This document shows positions 1 through 7,341 of a stretch of DNA of 64,000 nucleotides, one piece after another. Both the position numbers and the translations under genes were made by a program. The DNA lies in assembly GCA_000974665.1 (NCBI GenBank), contig BBSY01000003.1:868001-932000 (forward strand). Direction: 5' to 3'. How positions within the stretch are numbered: position 1 is the stretch's first letter; each line of letters opens with the position of its first letter. The notes beneath the pieces are model-generated. The model ran no database searches and had not been told where the DNA came from. It worked only from the letters and a program-made list of their open reading frames with translations. Source of the DNA: an alpha proteobacterium U9-1i (GTDB taxonomy: Bacteria; Pseudomonadota; Alphaproteobacteria; Caulobacterales; Aquidulcibacteraceae).

Positions 1-98
1 GCCATCACCGAACGGATCTGGTTGCGTGTGCAGAGAAACAAAACCGCGCCAATCGGACCATCGGGCGGACCGTCTGCGGATACATCGCCCGCGCCCAA
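1..98 (-). CDS. low-molecular-weight protein-tyrosine phosphatase family protein (N-terminal fragment)
   Basis: Only the first 32 codons lie inside the window; the gene continues past base 1. The visible end reads GAVLFLCTRNQIRS, which holds the CX5R(S) phosphatase loop (Cys, five residues, Arg, Ser) close to the N-terminus, as in the LMW-PTP/arsenate reductase fold. The start is inferred: the only usable codon is TTG, three bases after the UPF0262 stop codon and in the same frame, with a GGAG motif about eight bases upstream. A phosphatase of this type directly after UPF0262 is a recurring alphaproteobacterial arrangement, so co-transcription with hisD is likely. The substrate (phosphotyrosine or arsenate) cannot be judged from this fragment. 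Confidence 0.78.
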   Translation of the reverse strand, partial: MGAGDVSADGPPDGPIGAVLFLCTRNQIRSVM

Positions 99-101
99 AA
101 C

Positions 102-584
102 TCAGCTCCGCACATGCAAAGTGCAGATGAGCGTGAACAGGCGCCTAGAAGTTTCGAAATCGACCTTGAATTTACCGTCGAGCGTCTTGGAGAGAATTTC
201 GGCGCCGTCATTGTGGAGCCCCCGCCTGCCCATATCGATGGCTTCTATCTGCGAGGGCGTCGCCGAACGGATCGCGGTGTAATAGCTCTCGCAGATCATG
301 AAATAATCTTTGATCAGCTTCCGCAAAGGCGAGAGCGAGAGGTGATACGCGCACACCTGCGCACCAGCCTCGCTGGTGACGTGAAACGCTAAGCGTCCAT
401 CGGCAACGCCCAGCATCAACACGTAAGGCCCCTGATCCTCACCCTCGACGCCGAAGACGTTCGCTTCCTTCAGATCAAACACCGCGATGCGGCGCTCGTG
501 CTCTACGTTCGGATTCGCTGGTGCGAGCGAAGCCTCATCGAGAACGATGTCAACGAGGCGATCGCGCTCACTCATTGCGCTCAA
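102..584 (-). CDS. UPF0262 family protein
   Basis: A complete protein of about 160 residues that matches the alphaproteobacterial UPF0262 family in length and sequence (N-terminal RLVDIVLDE, central [16 protein letters not shown], then [20 protein letters not shown]). No biochemical function is established for the family. The second Met (MSERD) is an equally good start, because both lie inside the 3' end of hisD and imply translational coupling. It sits between hisD and the phosphatase, the usual neighbourhood of this family. It has no signal peptide or membrane segment, so it is probably cytoplasmic. Confidence 0.9.
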   Translation of the reverse strand: MSAMSERDRLVDIVLDEASLAPANPNVEHERRIAVFDLKEANVFGVEGEDQGPYVLMLGVADGRLAFHVTSEAGAQVCAYHLSLSPLRKLIKDYFMICESYYTAIRSATPSQIEAIDMGRRGLHNDGAEILSKTLDGKFKVDFETSRRLFTLICTLHVRS

Positions 585-1866
585 GCCTCAGCCGCACCGA
601 GCGCGCGTGGGCTGGCAGCCCCTCCGTGTCCGCCAGCGTCGCAGCGCTCGGCCCAATCGCGCGCACCGCATCGGTGCTCGCGCCGATCAGAGTTGTACGC
701 TTCATAAACGTAAGCACCGAGACACCGGATGCATAGCGCGCCGCACGCGAGGTCGGTAGCACGTGGCTTGGGCCAGCGACGTAATCGCCCAACGCTTCCG
801 GCGCCTGCGCGCCCAGGAAAATCGCGCCAGCGTGCCGGATCAACGCCGCCAACCGCTCCGGTTCGCGCGCGGCGATCTGGACGTGCTCAGGGGCGGCCAT
901 GTCGATCAGGCTTGCCGCCTGCTCCAGCTTCGGCACGACAATGATCGCGCCATGCCGCTCCCAAGACGCCCGCGCCGAAGGCCCGGCTTGATGCACCCGC
1001 AACGCCGCTTCAACCGCATCGCCGACGGCGCGCGCATACACATAATCCTGCGTGAACAGCACCGACTGCGCGTCTTCGTCGTGTTCCGCTTGCGCCAGCA
1101 GGTCGGCCGCAATCCATTCCGCCGGCGCCGAACCGTCGGCCCACACGAACACTTCCGACGGTCCCGCCACCGCATCGACACCAACATCGCCGAACACGAT
1201 CTTCTTCGCCGCCGCGACAAACGCATTGCCCGGACCAACGACGACATCGCACGCCGCCAGATCTCCTGCGCCATAGGCCAGCGCCGCAACACCTTGCGCG
1301 CCACCGATCGCCCACACTTCATCAACGCCGGCGATGTCAGCCGCCGCAAGGATCGCTGGGTTTTCGTGCAGCTTGCCCGGCGGTGTCGCCATCACTACGC
1401 GTGACACGCCCGCCGCTTTCGCGGGGATCGCGTTCATCAGTACGCTTGAGGGATACGCCGCCAGCCCGCCCGGCGCGTACACGCCTGCGGAATCCACTGC
1501 CGTCCAGCGCCAACCGAGCGTCACGCCTTCGCCGTCCACCCATTGCGCATCTTCCGGCTTTTGCCGCGCATGAAAATCGTGGATGCGCGCCGCCGCGCGT
1601 TCCAGTGCGGCGATCACGTCGGGCTTGCAGGCCACGCGCGCGGCTTTCCGCGCCGCCTCACTCACACGCAAATCTTCTTGTGTCTGCGCAATCCCATCGT
1701 ACTTCGCGGCCAGCGCCAGCACCGCATTCACGCCACGCGTGCGTACATCATTGACGATCACGCGAACGCCCGCTTCCACGGCATCCAGCCGCGCGCCCCG
1801 CTCAGCGATCAGCTGCGCATATGCGTCGGCAAAATCCGCGTCCACGAAGTTCAGGATGCGCGTCAC
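568..1866 (-). CDS. hisD: histidinol dehydrogenase HisD
   Basis: Catalyses the last two NAD-dependent steps of histidine synthesis, L-histidinol to L-histidine, in the cytoplasm. The 432 residues are the normal full length. Family signatures are in order: the [12 protein letters not shown] and VVGPGN segments of the NAD-binding half, VAGPSEVFV, the zinc/catalytic region [11 protein letters not shown], the PEHVQ motif holding the catalytic Glu-His, and the C-terminal [13 protein letters not shown] with Asp and His ligands. It lies downstream of murA and DUF2948, separated from them by an inverted repeat, and overlaps the next gene by 17 bases. No other his gene is in the window. Confidence 0.98.
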   Translation of the reverse strand: MTRILNFVDADFADAYAQLIAERGARLDAVEAGVRVIVNDVRTRGVNAVLALAAKYDGIAQTQEDLRVSEAARKAARVACKPDVIAALERAAARIHDFHARQKPEDAQWVDGEGVTLGWRWTAVDSAGVYAPGGLAAYPSSVLMNAIPAKAAGVSRVVMATPPGKLHENPAILAAADIAGVDEVWAIGGAQGVAALAYGAGDLAACDVVVGPGNAFVAAAKKIVFGDVGVDAVAGPSEVFVWADGSAPAEWIAADLLAQAEHDEDAQSVLFTQDYVYARAVGDAVEAALRVHQAGPSARASWERHGAIIVVPKLEQAASLIDMAAPEHVQIAAREPERLAALIRHAGAIFLGAQAPEALGDYVAGPSHVLPTSRAARYASGVSVLTFMKRTTLIGASTDAVRAIGPSAATLADTEGLPAHARSVRLRLERNE

Positions 1867-1869
1867 TCT

Positions 1870-2020
1870 CCCCCTCCTCTCGAGAGGAGGGGGCCGGGGG
1901 GTGGGGTGAAGCGCGACATTTGATCAGGCGCGCTGAAGGAAAGCGCCGGCACACAATGCCAGTGTTCGAAGGCACGGAGCTTCACCCCACCCCCTGCCCC
2001 CTCCCCTCGCGGGGAGGGGG
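1870..2020. repeat. pair of inverted GC-rich palindromic repeats (REP-like)
   Basis: Two copies of a roughly 45-bp element face each other in the hisD/DUF2948 gap. The left copy begins with a perfect 24-nt palindrome at 1870-1893 and ends with GGGGGGTGGGGTGAAG. The right copy begins with CTTCACCCCACCCCC and ends with a hairpin (10-bp arms, TCGC loop) at 1997-2020. The outer arms are therefore also complementary across about 90 bp. Such CCCTCTCC/GGGGTGGGGTGAAG elements are dispersed in many alphaproteobacterial genomes. In a transcript they would form strong stems and could attenuate or protect the hisD message. Confidence 0.8.
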
Positions 2021-2041
2021 TGCGTTTACGCGCACGCGCCA

Positions 2042-2479
2042 TCAAGCCTTCTCGTGATCGGGACGGCGCGGCGTCGGCCAGGCTGCGCCCAGATCGAGCA
2101 ACATGGCGTCGAGGCACTCCACCGAAAGCACGATGTCGCCGCCGCCCGCGAGCGTGATGCGCACATCGCCGCCTGGCGGCTCCGCCGCAGGCTCAAACGT
2201 CAGCGACAGCACCGCGCCCAGCGCGTCCGGCGCATCCATGCGCAGTTTTCGGCTCTTAACGCCCAGCACGCTCTCGAACGACAGCGCCGCGCGCACCCGC
2301 TCGAACGGGCCATGCTCCTTCATCTCTTCCCAGCGGAAGCGGCTGATCAACGCCGTGAACCGTCGCGCCCTCTTGTCGAACGTCAGATCGCCAACGCGCA
2401 CCAACGCGTCCTGCGCGGCCGCCGCCAGGATATCCAAATCAGCCGCATCCTCGGCCAACAGCTTCAACTGTGCGCTCAA
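2042..2479 (-). CDS. DUF2948 family protein
   Basis: A 145-residue protein resembling the alphaproteobacterial DUF2948 family, which is usually encoded immediately after murA. Visible landmarks are LKLLAEDAADLDILAAAAQDA at the N-terminus, the FRWE motif near residue 50, and a C-terminal GGGDIVLSVECLDAMLLDLG block. Its start codon overlaps the murA stop by four bases (ATGA), which implies translational coupling. No function is known; there is no signal peptide or transmembrane segment. The coupling to murA suggests an envelope-related or regulatory role, but that is inference. Confidence 0.88.
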   Translation of the reverse strand: MSAQLKLLAEDAADLDILAAAAQDALVRVGDLTFDKRARRFTALISRFRWEEMKEHGPFERVRAALSFESVLGVKSRKLRMDAPDALGAVLSLTFEPAAEPPGGDVRITLAGGGDIVLSVECLDAMLLDLGAAWPTPRRPDHEKA

Positions 2480-3750
2480 TCCTCTTCCTTCGTCCGCTTT
2501 ACCTGCGCGCCGCAGGCCGCCAATTTTGGCTCGAGTTTCTCAAAGCCGCGATCCAAGTGGTAAACGCGGTTCACGATGGTCTCGCCTTCGGCGGCGAGGC
2601 CAGCGATCACCAAACTCACCGAAGCACGCAGATCCGTCGCCATCACCGGCGCGCCGATCAATTTCGGCACGCCGGTCACCACGGCTTCGCTGCCTTGCAC
2701 CGCGATCTGCGCGCCCAAGCGCGCGAGTTCCGGAGCGTGCATGAAGCGGTTCTCGAAGATCGTCTCCCGCACGCGTGATTTGCCGTCCGCCAAGCACAGG
2801 AACGCCATCAATTGCGCCTGCAAATCGGTCGGGAAACCGGGGAACGGTTGGGTCTCGAAATCAGCCGGCCCAATCCGCGAGCCCGGCGCGCGCCTCACGC
2901 GCAAGCCTGGCCCAATCGCGTCGATCTCGACGCCGGTCTGACGCATCACATCGAGCAACGCCCCGAGGTGCTCCCAGCGCGCGCCCTGCAGAATGACTTC
3001 GCCGCCCGCAGCAGCGGCAGCGATCGCGTAAGTACCCGCCTCGATCCGATCCGCCACCACCTTGTGCGAACCGCCATTGAGCGAGGTCACGCCCTTGATG
3101 TTGATCTCATTCGTGCCCGCGCCTTCAACTTTAGCGCCCATCATGTTGAGGCATTCGGCGAGATCGACGATCTCGGGCTCGCGCGCGACGTTCCTCAATG
3201 TTGTGTCGCCATGCGCCAGCACGGCGGCGAGCATCGCGTGTTCAGTCGCGCCAACGGACACGAACGGAAACTCGATGTCGGCGCCCTTCAAGCCGCGCAG
3301 CGCCGCCGCTTTCACGTAGCCCTGCTCAATGTGGATGTCAGCGCCCATGGCTTCGAACGCCTTGAGGTGCAGATCAACAGGCCGTGCGCCGATCGCGCAC
3401 CCGCCCGGCAGCGACACCGTCGCGTGGCCCGCGCGCGCCAATAGCGGCCCAAGCACGTTGAACGTGGCGCGCATCTTTCGCACCAGATCGTACGGCGCGA
3501 TTGTTGAGCCGATCTCAGCGGCGTGCAGGCGCAGCGTCCGCGCTTCCTTGATCCACGCCACCTCGACGCCCAGCGACGCCAAAAGCTGCGCCATGAAGCG
3601 CGTGTCGGCGAGGTCGGGCATGTTCTCGAACACGATCGGCTCGGCCGACAGCAACGCCGCCGCCTGCAGCTTCAGCGCGGAGTTCTTCGCCCCGAAAATC
3701 GGGATTGTGCCCTTCAGCGGGGCGCCACCAGTGATGACGATGCGATCCAT
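2476..3750 (-). CDS. murA: UDP-N-acetylglucosamine 1-carboxyvinyltransferase MurA
   Basis: First committed step of peptidoglycan synthesis: transfers enolpyruvate from PEP to UDP-GlcNAc in the cytoplasm. The 424-residue length is typical. Lys22-Asn23 in GAKNSALK form the UDP-GlcNAc/PEP site. The catalytic loop PGGCAIGARP carries Cys118, the residue targeted by fosfomycin; it is Cys rather than the Asp seen in naturally resistant enzymes. The gene heads a minus-strand run with DUF2948 and hisD. A 93-bp gap separates it from a short basic protein gene upstream. Confidence 0.98.
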   Translation of the reverse strand: MDRIVITGGAPLKGTIPIFGAKNSALKLQAAALLSAEPIVFENMPDLADTRFMAQLLASLGVEVAWIKEARTLRLHAAEIGSTIAPYDLVRKMRATFNVLGPLLARAGHATVSLPGGCAIGARPVDLHLKAFEAMGADIHIEQGYVKAAALRGLKGADIEFPFVSVGATEHAMLAAVLAHGDTTLRNVAREPEIVDLAECLNMMGAKVEGAGTNEINIKGVTSLNGGSHKVVADRIEAGTYAIAAAAAGGEVILQGARWEHLGALLDVMRQTGVEIDAIGPGLRVRRAPGSRIGPADFETQPFPGFPTDLQAQLMAFLCLADGKSRVRETIFENRFMHAPELARLGAQIAVQGSEAVVTGVPKLIGAPVMATDLRASVSLVIAGLAAEGETIVNRVYHLDRGFEKLEPKLAACGAQVKRTKEED

Positions 3751-3843
3751 GCGTTTCTTTCGTGGCGGTTGCCGCCCACCCGTTCGGCTGGGTTATGGGG
3801 GCGGCGCGATATGCACGCAAGCGCCCCGCCCGGGCTCCCGCGC

Positions 3844-3975
3844 CTAGGCTTTATCGCCTTGTTTTTGGGCGGCCTTGCGGCGCTTCAGGTTGCGTTTCAG
3901 GGCGTCGGCCTGGCGCGCGGCGCGTGTCTGAGGGCTTGGCGTCTTCGCCGGCTTCCCCTTGCTCACGTCCGCCAT
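3844..3975 (-). CDS. small basic conserved-type protein (43 aa) upstream of murA
   Basis: A short reading frame starting MADVSKGKPAKTPSPQ and ending in the very basic stretch ALKRNLKRRKAAQKQGDKA. Fifteen of its residues are Lys, Arg or His. It has no hydrophobic segment, and the C-terminal half should form a positively charged helix. Similar tiny proteins with an RxxxLxxNLxRRK pattern are commonly annotated beside murA in alphaproteobacteria (from memory, not a search). The stop lies 93 bases before murA on the same strand, so it may share a transcript. Function unknown; nucleic-acid or ribosome binding is only suggested by charge. Confidence 0.68.
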   Translation of the reverse strand: MADVSKGKPAKTPSPQTRAARQADALKRNLKRRKAAQKQGDKA

Positions 3976-4011
3976 CGACCACTCCCGCGCCGGCCCCTAA
4001 GATGCCCCTGC

Positions 4012-5136
4012 ATGAGCGCCGAACCTATATCGCAGCCCTTCGCGCACCGCGGCGCCCTGGGCAACGTCTCCGGCCTCGCGTTCAAAAATGCGCTCCTCAA
4101 CATCGCGACTTTAACGCTCTACCGGTTTTGGGCCCGCACTTCCATGCGCCGCCGGCTCTGGTCGCGCGCTTGGATCATGGGCGATTCGCTCGAATACACC
4201 GGCACCGGCTGGGAACTCTTTCGCGGCTTCCTGATCGCGCTGCCGACCTTCTTCATCCCGGCGATCTTCGTTTTCTACATCGCTCCCTTCGCCATGTCGC
4301 CGATCGCCGCCGGCTGGCTTACGTTCGGCTTCTACATCGTCGCGGTGCCTATGATCGCCGCCGCGCGCTATTGGATGCGCCGCTACCAGCTCTCGCGCAC
4401 GCGCTGGCGCGGCATCCGCATGGGGCTTGAAGGCTCGGCCTGGAGCTTCGCCGCCGCCTCCTGGGGCTGGACTATCCTCCAAACGCTCTCGCTCGGTTGG
4501 TTCACGCCCTCGGCGCGCATGAAGCGTGCGCAGCTCTTGTGGTCGAACGCGCGCTTCGGCGATCAACCGTTCAACTTCATCGAAGACGGCAAGCCGCCGG
4601 CCGAGCCGCTTTGGTGGCCGTTCGCGCTCGGTTGGATCGGCAACATCGTCTCCTGGTTCATCGCCTTCGTCGGCATGGGCATCGTGATCGCCGCATTCGG
4701 CCTCAACGGCATTCTCGAAAGCAACGCCAACCCCACGGCATCGCCGGAAAACGCGGCAATCCTTATAGGCGTTTCCTTCGTCGCCGCCGCCATCCTCGCG
4801 CTCGCCTTGATGGCGCTCTTCTGGGCGCCCTACAACGCCGCCGCCATGAACCGCATCGCCTCGCTCATCGAACTCGACGGCGCGCGCTTCAAGCTCCGCG
4901 CAACCACCTTCGGCCTGCTCGGCGTTACCCTCGCCGGCTGGACGGTGCTGATCCTCTCGCTCGGTTTACTCGCGCCGATCGCCGGCATGTTGCAGGTCCG
5001 CTACGTGATCAACCGCCTCGAACTTGTCGGCACGCCACGCTTCGCCGAAATCGGCCAGAGCATCGTCGCTGAGCCAAAGTCCGGCGAAAGCATCGCTGAC
5101 GCGTTCGATCTCGACATGGGCGTGGGGATCATCTGA
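4012..5136 (+). CDS. DUF898 (YjgN-type) integral membrane protein
   Basis: A 374-residue protein with several hydrophobic segments (for example FLIALPTFFIPAIFVFYIAP, LGWIGNIVSWFIAFVGMGIV and LLGVTLAGWTVLILSLGLLA). It carries the DUF898 hallmarks YRFWARTSMRRRLWS and SLEYTGTGWELFRGFLIA near residues 40-75. I chose the ATG followed by SAEPISQPF; longer in-frame extensions run through the opposite-strand murA and are not credible. Its stop overlaps the start of the M48 peptidase by one base. DUF898 and M48 proteins are frequently paired, so the two probably act together at the inner membrane. Molecular function unknown. Confidence 0.88.
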   Translation: MSAEPISQPFAHRGALGNVSGLAFKNALLNIATLTLYRFWARTSMRRRLWSRAWIMGDSLEYTGTGWELFRGFLIALPTFFIPAIFVFYIAPFAMSPIAAGWLTFGFYIVAVPMIAAARYWMRRYQLSRTRWRGIRMGLEGSAWSFAAASWGWTILQTLSLGWFTPSARMKRAQLLWSNARFGDQPFNFIEDGKPPAEPLWWPFALGWIGNIVSWFIAFVGMGIVIAAFGLNGILESNANPTASPENAAILIGVSFVAAAILALALMALFWAPYNAAAMNRIASLIELDGARFKLRATTFGLLGVTLAGWTVLILSLGLLAPIAGMLQVRYVINRLELVGTPRFAEIGQSIVAEPKSGESIADAFDLDMGVGII

Positions 5137-6356
5137 TGGCTTTCTCCGCCCGCTACGGCGACGGTCGCGCCGCGATCACCCACGCCGCGCAGATCGAAAT
5201 CGGCGCCGATGCGCTCACCCTCATTACGCCAACCGGCCACGCCACCTGGCATTATGCGCTTCTGCGCCGCGCCGATGATGGCAACGGCGCCTTGATCCTG
5301 CGCTTCAAACAAGACACCGGCGAGCGCGTCATCCTTGAGGGAGGCGAAGCGGAGGCCGCCCTTCGCGCCGTCGCGCCCAACCTCTTCCGCCCGACTGCGC
5401 AAGGTGTGGAAAGCCGCGCCCTCGTCGGCAGCCTCGTCGCCGCCGCCTTCGTTCTCGCGACCGGCGCGCTCGTCGGCGTGCCGATGGCCGCCGAGCCCAT
5501 CGCTCACGCGCTGCCGCCAACTTACCAGGATCAGATCGGCGACATCGCCTGGAGCCAAGTCAACGCGCTCGCCGACATGTGCGACGACAGCGACGAAGCG
5601 GAACTTATCCTCAACACGCTCGCCAGCCGGCTGATGCAATCGGCGAACATCCCCCGCAAGGACGAGATCTGGATTTCCATCGTCGACGCGCCGATCCCCA
5701 ACGCCTTCGCGCTGCCGGACAATTCCATCGTCGTCACTGACGATCTGATCGCCCTCGCTGAGCATCCCGATGAGGTCACCGGCGTGATCGCTCACGAGAT
5801 CGGCCACATCGAGCATCGCCATGTGATGACGAACGTGATCCGCAACATCGGTGTCGGCGTGTTCTTCGACGTTGTGTTCGGCGGCGCTGGCGTCGGCCAG
5901 GCCGTCGCCATCGCCAGCGTCAATCTCGCAGCCCTCCGCTACGGCCGCGAGGATGAAACCGAGGCCGACAACAGTGGCCTCGACTACCTCGATCAGGCCA
6001 ACATCGATCCCGCAGCGCTCGCCCGCTTCTTCGATCGCATCTCCGAACTCGAACACGAAGCCGGCGTGGATGAAATCCCAACCCTCCTCGCCAGCCATCC
6101 GGCCAGCGAGGCACGCGCCGCCGCCGCCCGCGCACGCGCCCGAACCAACGCTGCGCCCTCGCTCACTGATGCCGAATGGCGCGTCGTACGCTCCTCATGC
6201 GGCATGGACCCAGACGCCCCGCCCGAAGACGAGGAAGAGGCGCCGACGATCCCAATCTTCGGCCCACCGACCGTCGATAAAGCGCCGCCCTCGGATGAGC
6301 CGATCGCCGGTAAACCCGGCGCCGAGCCGGCCAATCAGCTTGAAGGCGGCGAATAG
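5136..6356 (+). CDS. M48 family zinc metallopeptidase, membrane-anchored
   Basis: A 406-residue protein. The N-terminal 85 or so residues form a soluble domain, followed by one hydrophobic segment near residues 92-118 (LVGSLVAAAFVLATGALVGV). The peptidase domain then carries the zinc motif HEIGHIEHRH beginning at His220, with the downstream Glu ligand in REDETEADNSGLDYL. The C-terminus is an acidic, Pro-rich tail. Translation is coupled to the DUF898 gene. The arrangement resembles BepA/LoiP-like periplasmic peptidases in outline, but the substrate is unknown. The fold assignment is secure and the biological role is not. Confidence 0.92.
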   Translation: MAFSARYGDGRAAITHAAQIEIGADALTLITPTGHATWHYALLRRADDGNGALILRFKQDTGERVILEGGEAEAALRAVAPNLFRPTAQGVESRALVGSLVAAAFVLATGALVGVPMAAEPIAHALPPTYQDQIGDIAWSQVNALADMCDDSDEAELILNTLASRLMQSANIPRKDEIWISIVDAPIPNAFALPDNSIVVTDDLIALAEHPDEVTGVIAHEIGHIEHRHVMTNVIRNIGVGVFFDVVFGGAGVGQAVAIASVNLAALRYGREDETEADNSGLDYLDQANIDPAALARFFDRISELEHEAGVDEIPTLLASHPASEARAAAARARARTNAAPSLTDAEWRVVRSSCGMDPDAPPEDEEEAPTIPIFGPPTVDKAPPSDEPIAGKPGAEPANQLEGGE

Positions 6357-6360
6357 TCCC

Positions 6361-6381
6361 GCCCGGCCGCATCCGCCGGGC
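6361..6381 (+). terminator. short GC hairpin after the M48 gene
   Basis: A perfect 7-bp stem, GCCCGGC / GCCGGGC, with a seven-base loop, four bases after the peptidase stop and followed by TTCCC. It could end the DUF898-M48 transcript just before the tRNA gene. The T-tract is poor, so this is a weak intrinsic-terminator candidate. Confidence 0.45.
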
Positions 6382-6427
6382 TTCCCTCGACTCCCCACCC
6401 GGGCTATAGGCCCCGCTTCCTGGGAAA

Positions 6428-6502
6428 GCCGCGGTAGCTCAGTGGTAGAGCGCACCCTTGGTAAGGGTGAGGTCGAGAGTTCAATCCTCTCCCGTGGCAC
6501 CA
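6428..6502 (+). tRNA. tRNA-Thr (anticodon GGT)
   Basis: A complete cloverleaf can be folded by eye. The acceptor stem GCCGCGG pairs with CCGTGGC (one G-U pair), followed by discriminator A and an encoded CCA. The D arm is GCTCAGTGGTAGAGC. The anticodon loop TTGGTAA carries GGT at 6460-6462. The T arm contains GAGAGTTCAATCCTCTC. GGT reads ACC and ACU threonine codons. The gene stands alone, not in a cluster, and no integrase or attachment-site duplication is visible next to its 3' end. Confidence 0.97.
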
Positions 6503-6645
6503 GGTTCTACATCCTACATGCAGTTGTTCGGGTTGGCCCGGCCGAGCCCGGAATTCAGTGCGACCAGCTCTGCGGTGATCCCGGATTCCAGATCGCACGT
6601 CGCACGCGTCTGGAATGATGGAAAGCAGCTCGCTATCTCCCGTAG

Positions 6646-7323
6646 GTGACCCAGCTTGGCCTTCACTCTTACAACGCCCATGATTCCATGGGCCGTCACC
6701 GTCACGCCGAGGGTTACATCGCCATCGTCGTGTCTGGCGGCTATCTCGAAGCTGGGGACCAGGGCCGCTACCGCGCGGAACCTGGCCACGTTCTCGTCCA
6801 TCGCCCTTACGAGTCACACCAGGACCATTTCTCAGGCCGCGGTGCGACAGCGCTCAATCTGCCGGCGATCGATCTCGGCGATGATGCGTTCGGCGCCGTC
6901 GACGATGTTGACACGCTCGTGCGCATCGCCGAACGCGACCCCCGGGATGCAACACTCATGCTGCGCGAACAATGGCGCCCGCTCGACCGTTCGCTCGACG
7001 ACTGGCCCGACCAACTCGCGCGCGCGCTCACGCATGAAGCCGATTTCTGCATCGGCGCCTGGTCGCGCGCGATGGGGCTTGCGCCGCAATCGGTAAGCCG
7101 AGGCTTTCAACGCGCCTTCGGCACAAGCCCCAAAAGTTACCGCCTTGAACAGCGCGTATTGCGTGCGCTCTCGCTGTTGCCGTCGTGGGGCGCGTCGCTC
7201 GCCCAACTCGCCGCCCACACCGGCTTTGCCGACCAAGCCCACCTGACCCGCGCTACCGCCGCCCTCACCGGCCAGACTCCGCGTGCATTCCGGGTTAAGT
7301 CCGTTCAAGCGGCAACCGCCTAA
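6646..7323 (+). CDS. AraC family transcriptional regulator
   Basis: A 225-residue protein with a GTG start. The first 85 or so residues look like a cupin-type sensor (HRHAEGYIAIVVSGGYLEAGDQG, then EPGHVLVHRPYESHQD). The C-terminal 90 residues hold the two helix-turn-helix units typical of AraC proteins: AMGLAPQSVSRGFQRAFGTS, and LAQLAAHTGFADQAHLTRA followed by TGQTPRAFR. It is shorter than the classical 290 residues because the sensor is compact. It reads toward the Tat-exported protein 18 bases downstream; the two may be co-transcribed. The inducer and target genes are unknown. A small hairpin (GCCTAA/TTAGGC) spans its stop codon. Confidence 0.88.
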   Translation: MTQLGLHSYNAHDSMGRHRHAEGYIAIVVSGGYLEAGDQGRYRAEPGHVLVHRPYESHQDHFSGRGATALNLPAIDLGDDAFGAVDDVDTLVRIAERDPRDATLMLREQWRPLDRSLDDWPDQLARALTHEADFCIGAWSRAMGLAPQSVSRGFQRAFGTSPKSYRLEQRVLRALSLLPSWGASLAQLAAHTGFADQAHLTRATAALTGQTPRAFRVKSVQAATA

Positions 7324-7341
7324 CCGCGCTAATTAGGCGCC

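Noticed and set aside
3523-4011. A long in-frame N-terminal extension of the DUF898 protein.
   Set aside because: It overlaps murA and the microprotein on the opposite strand, and DUF898 homology begins only near the internal ATG.
5001-6098. A 365-codon minus-strand frame opposite the M48 peptidase, rich in Gly, Asp and Val.
   Set aside because: The plus strand carries the HEIGH zinc motif and coupled start; the minus frame has no recognisable motif.
6503-6645. Possible integration site (attachment sequence) next to tRNA-Thr.
   Set aside because: No integrase, no direct repeat of the tRNA 3' end and no mobile genes are visible; the following genes have ordinary composition.
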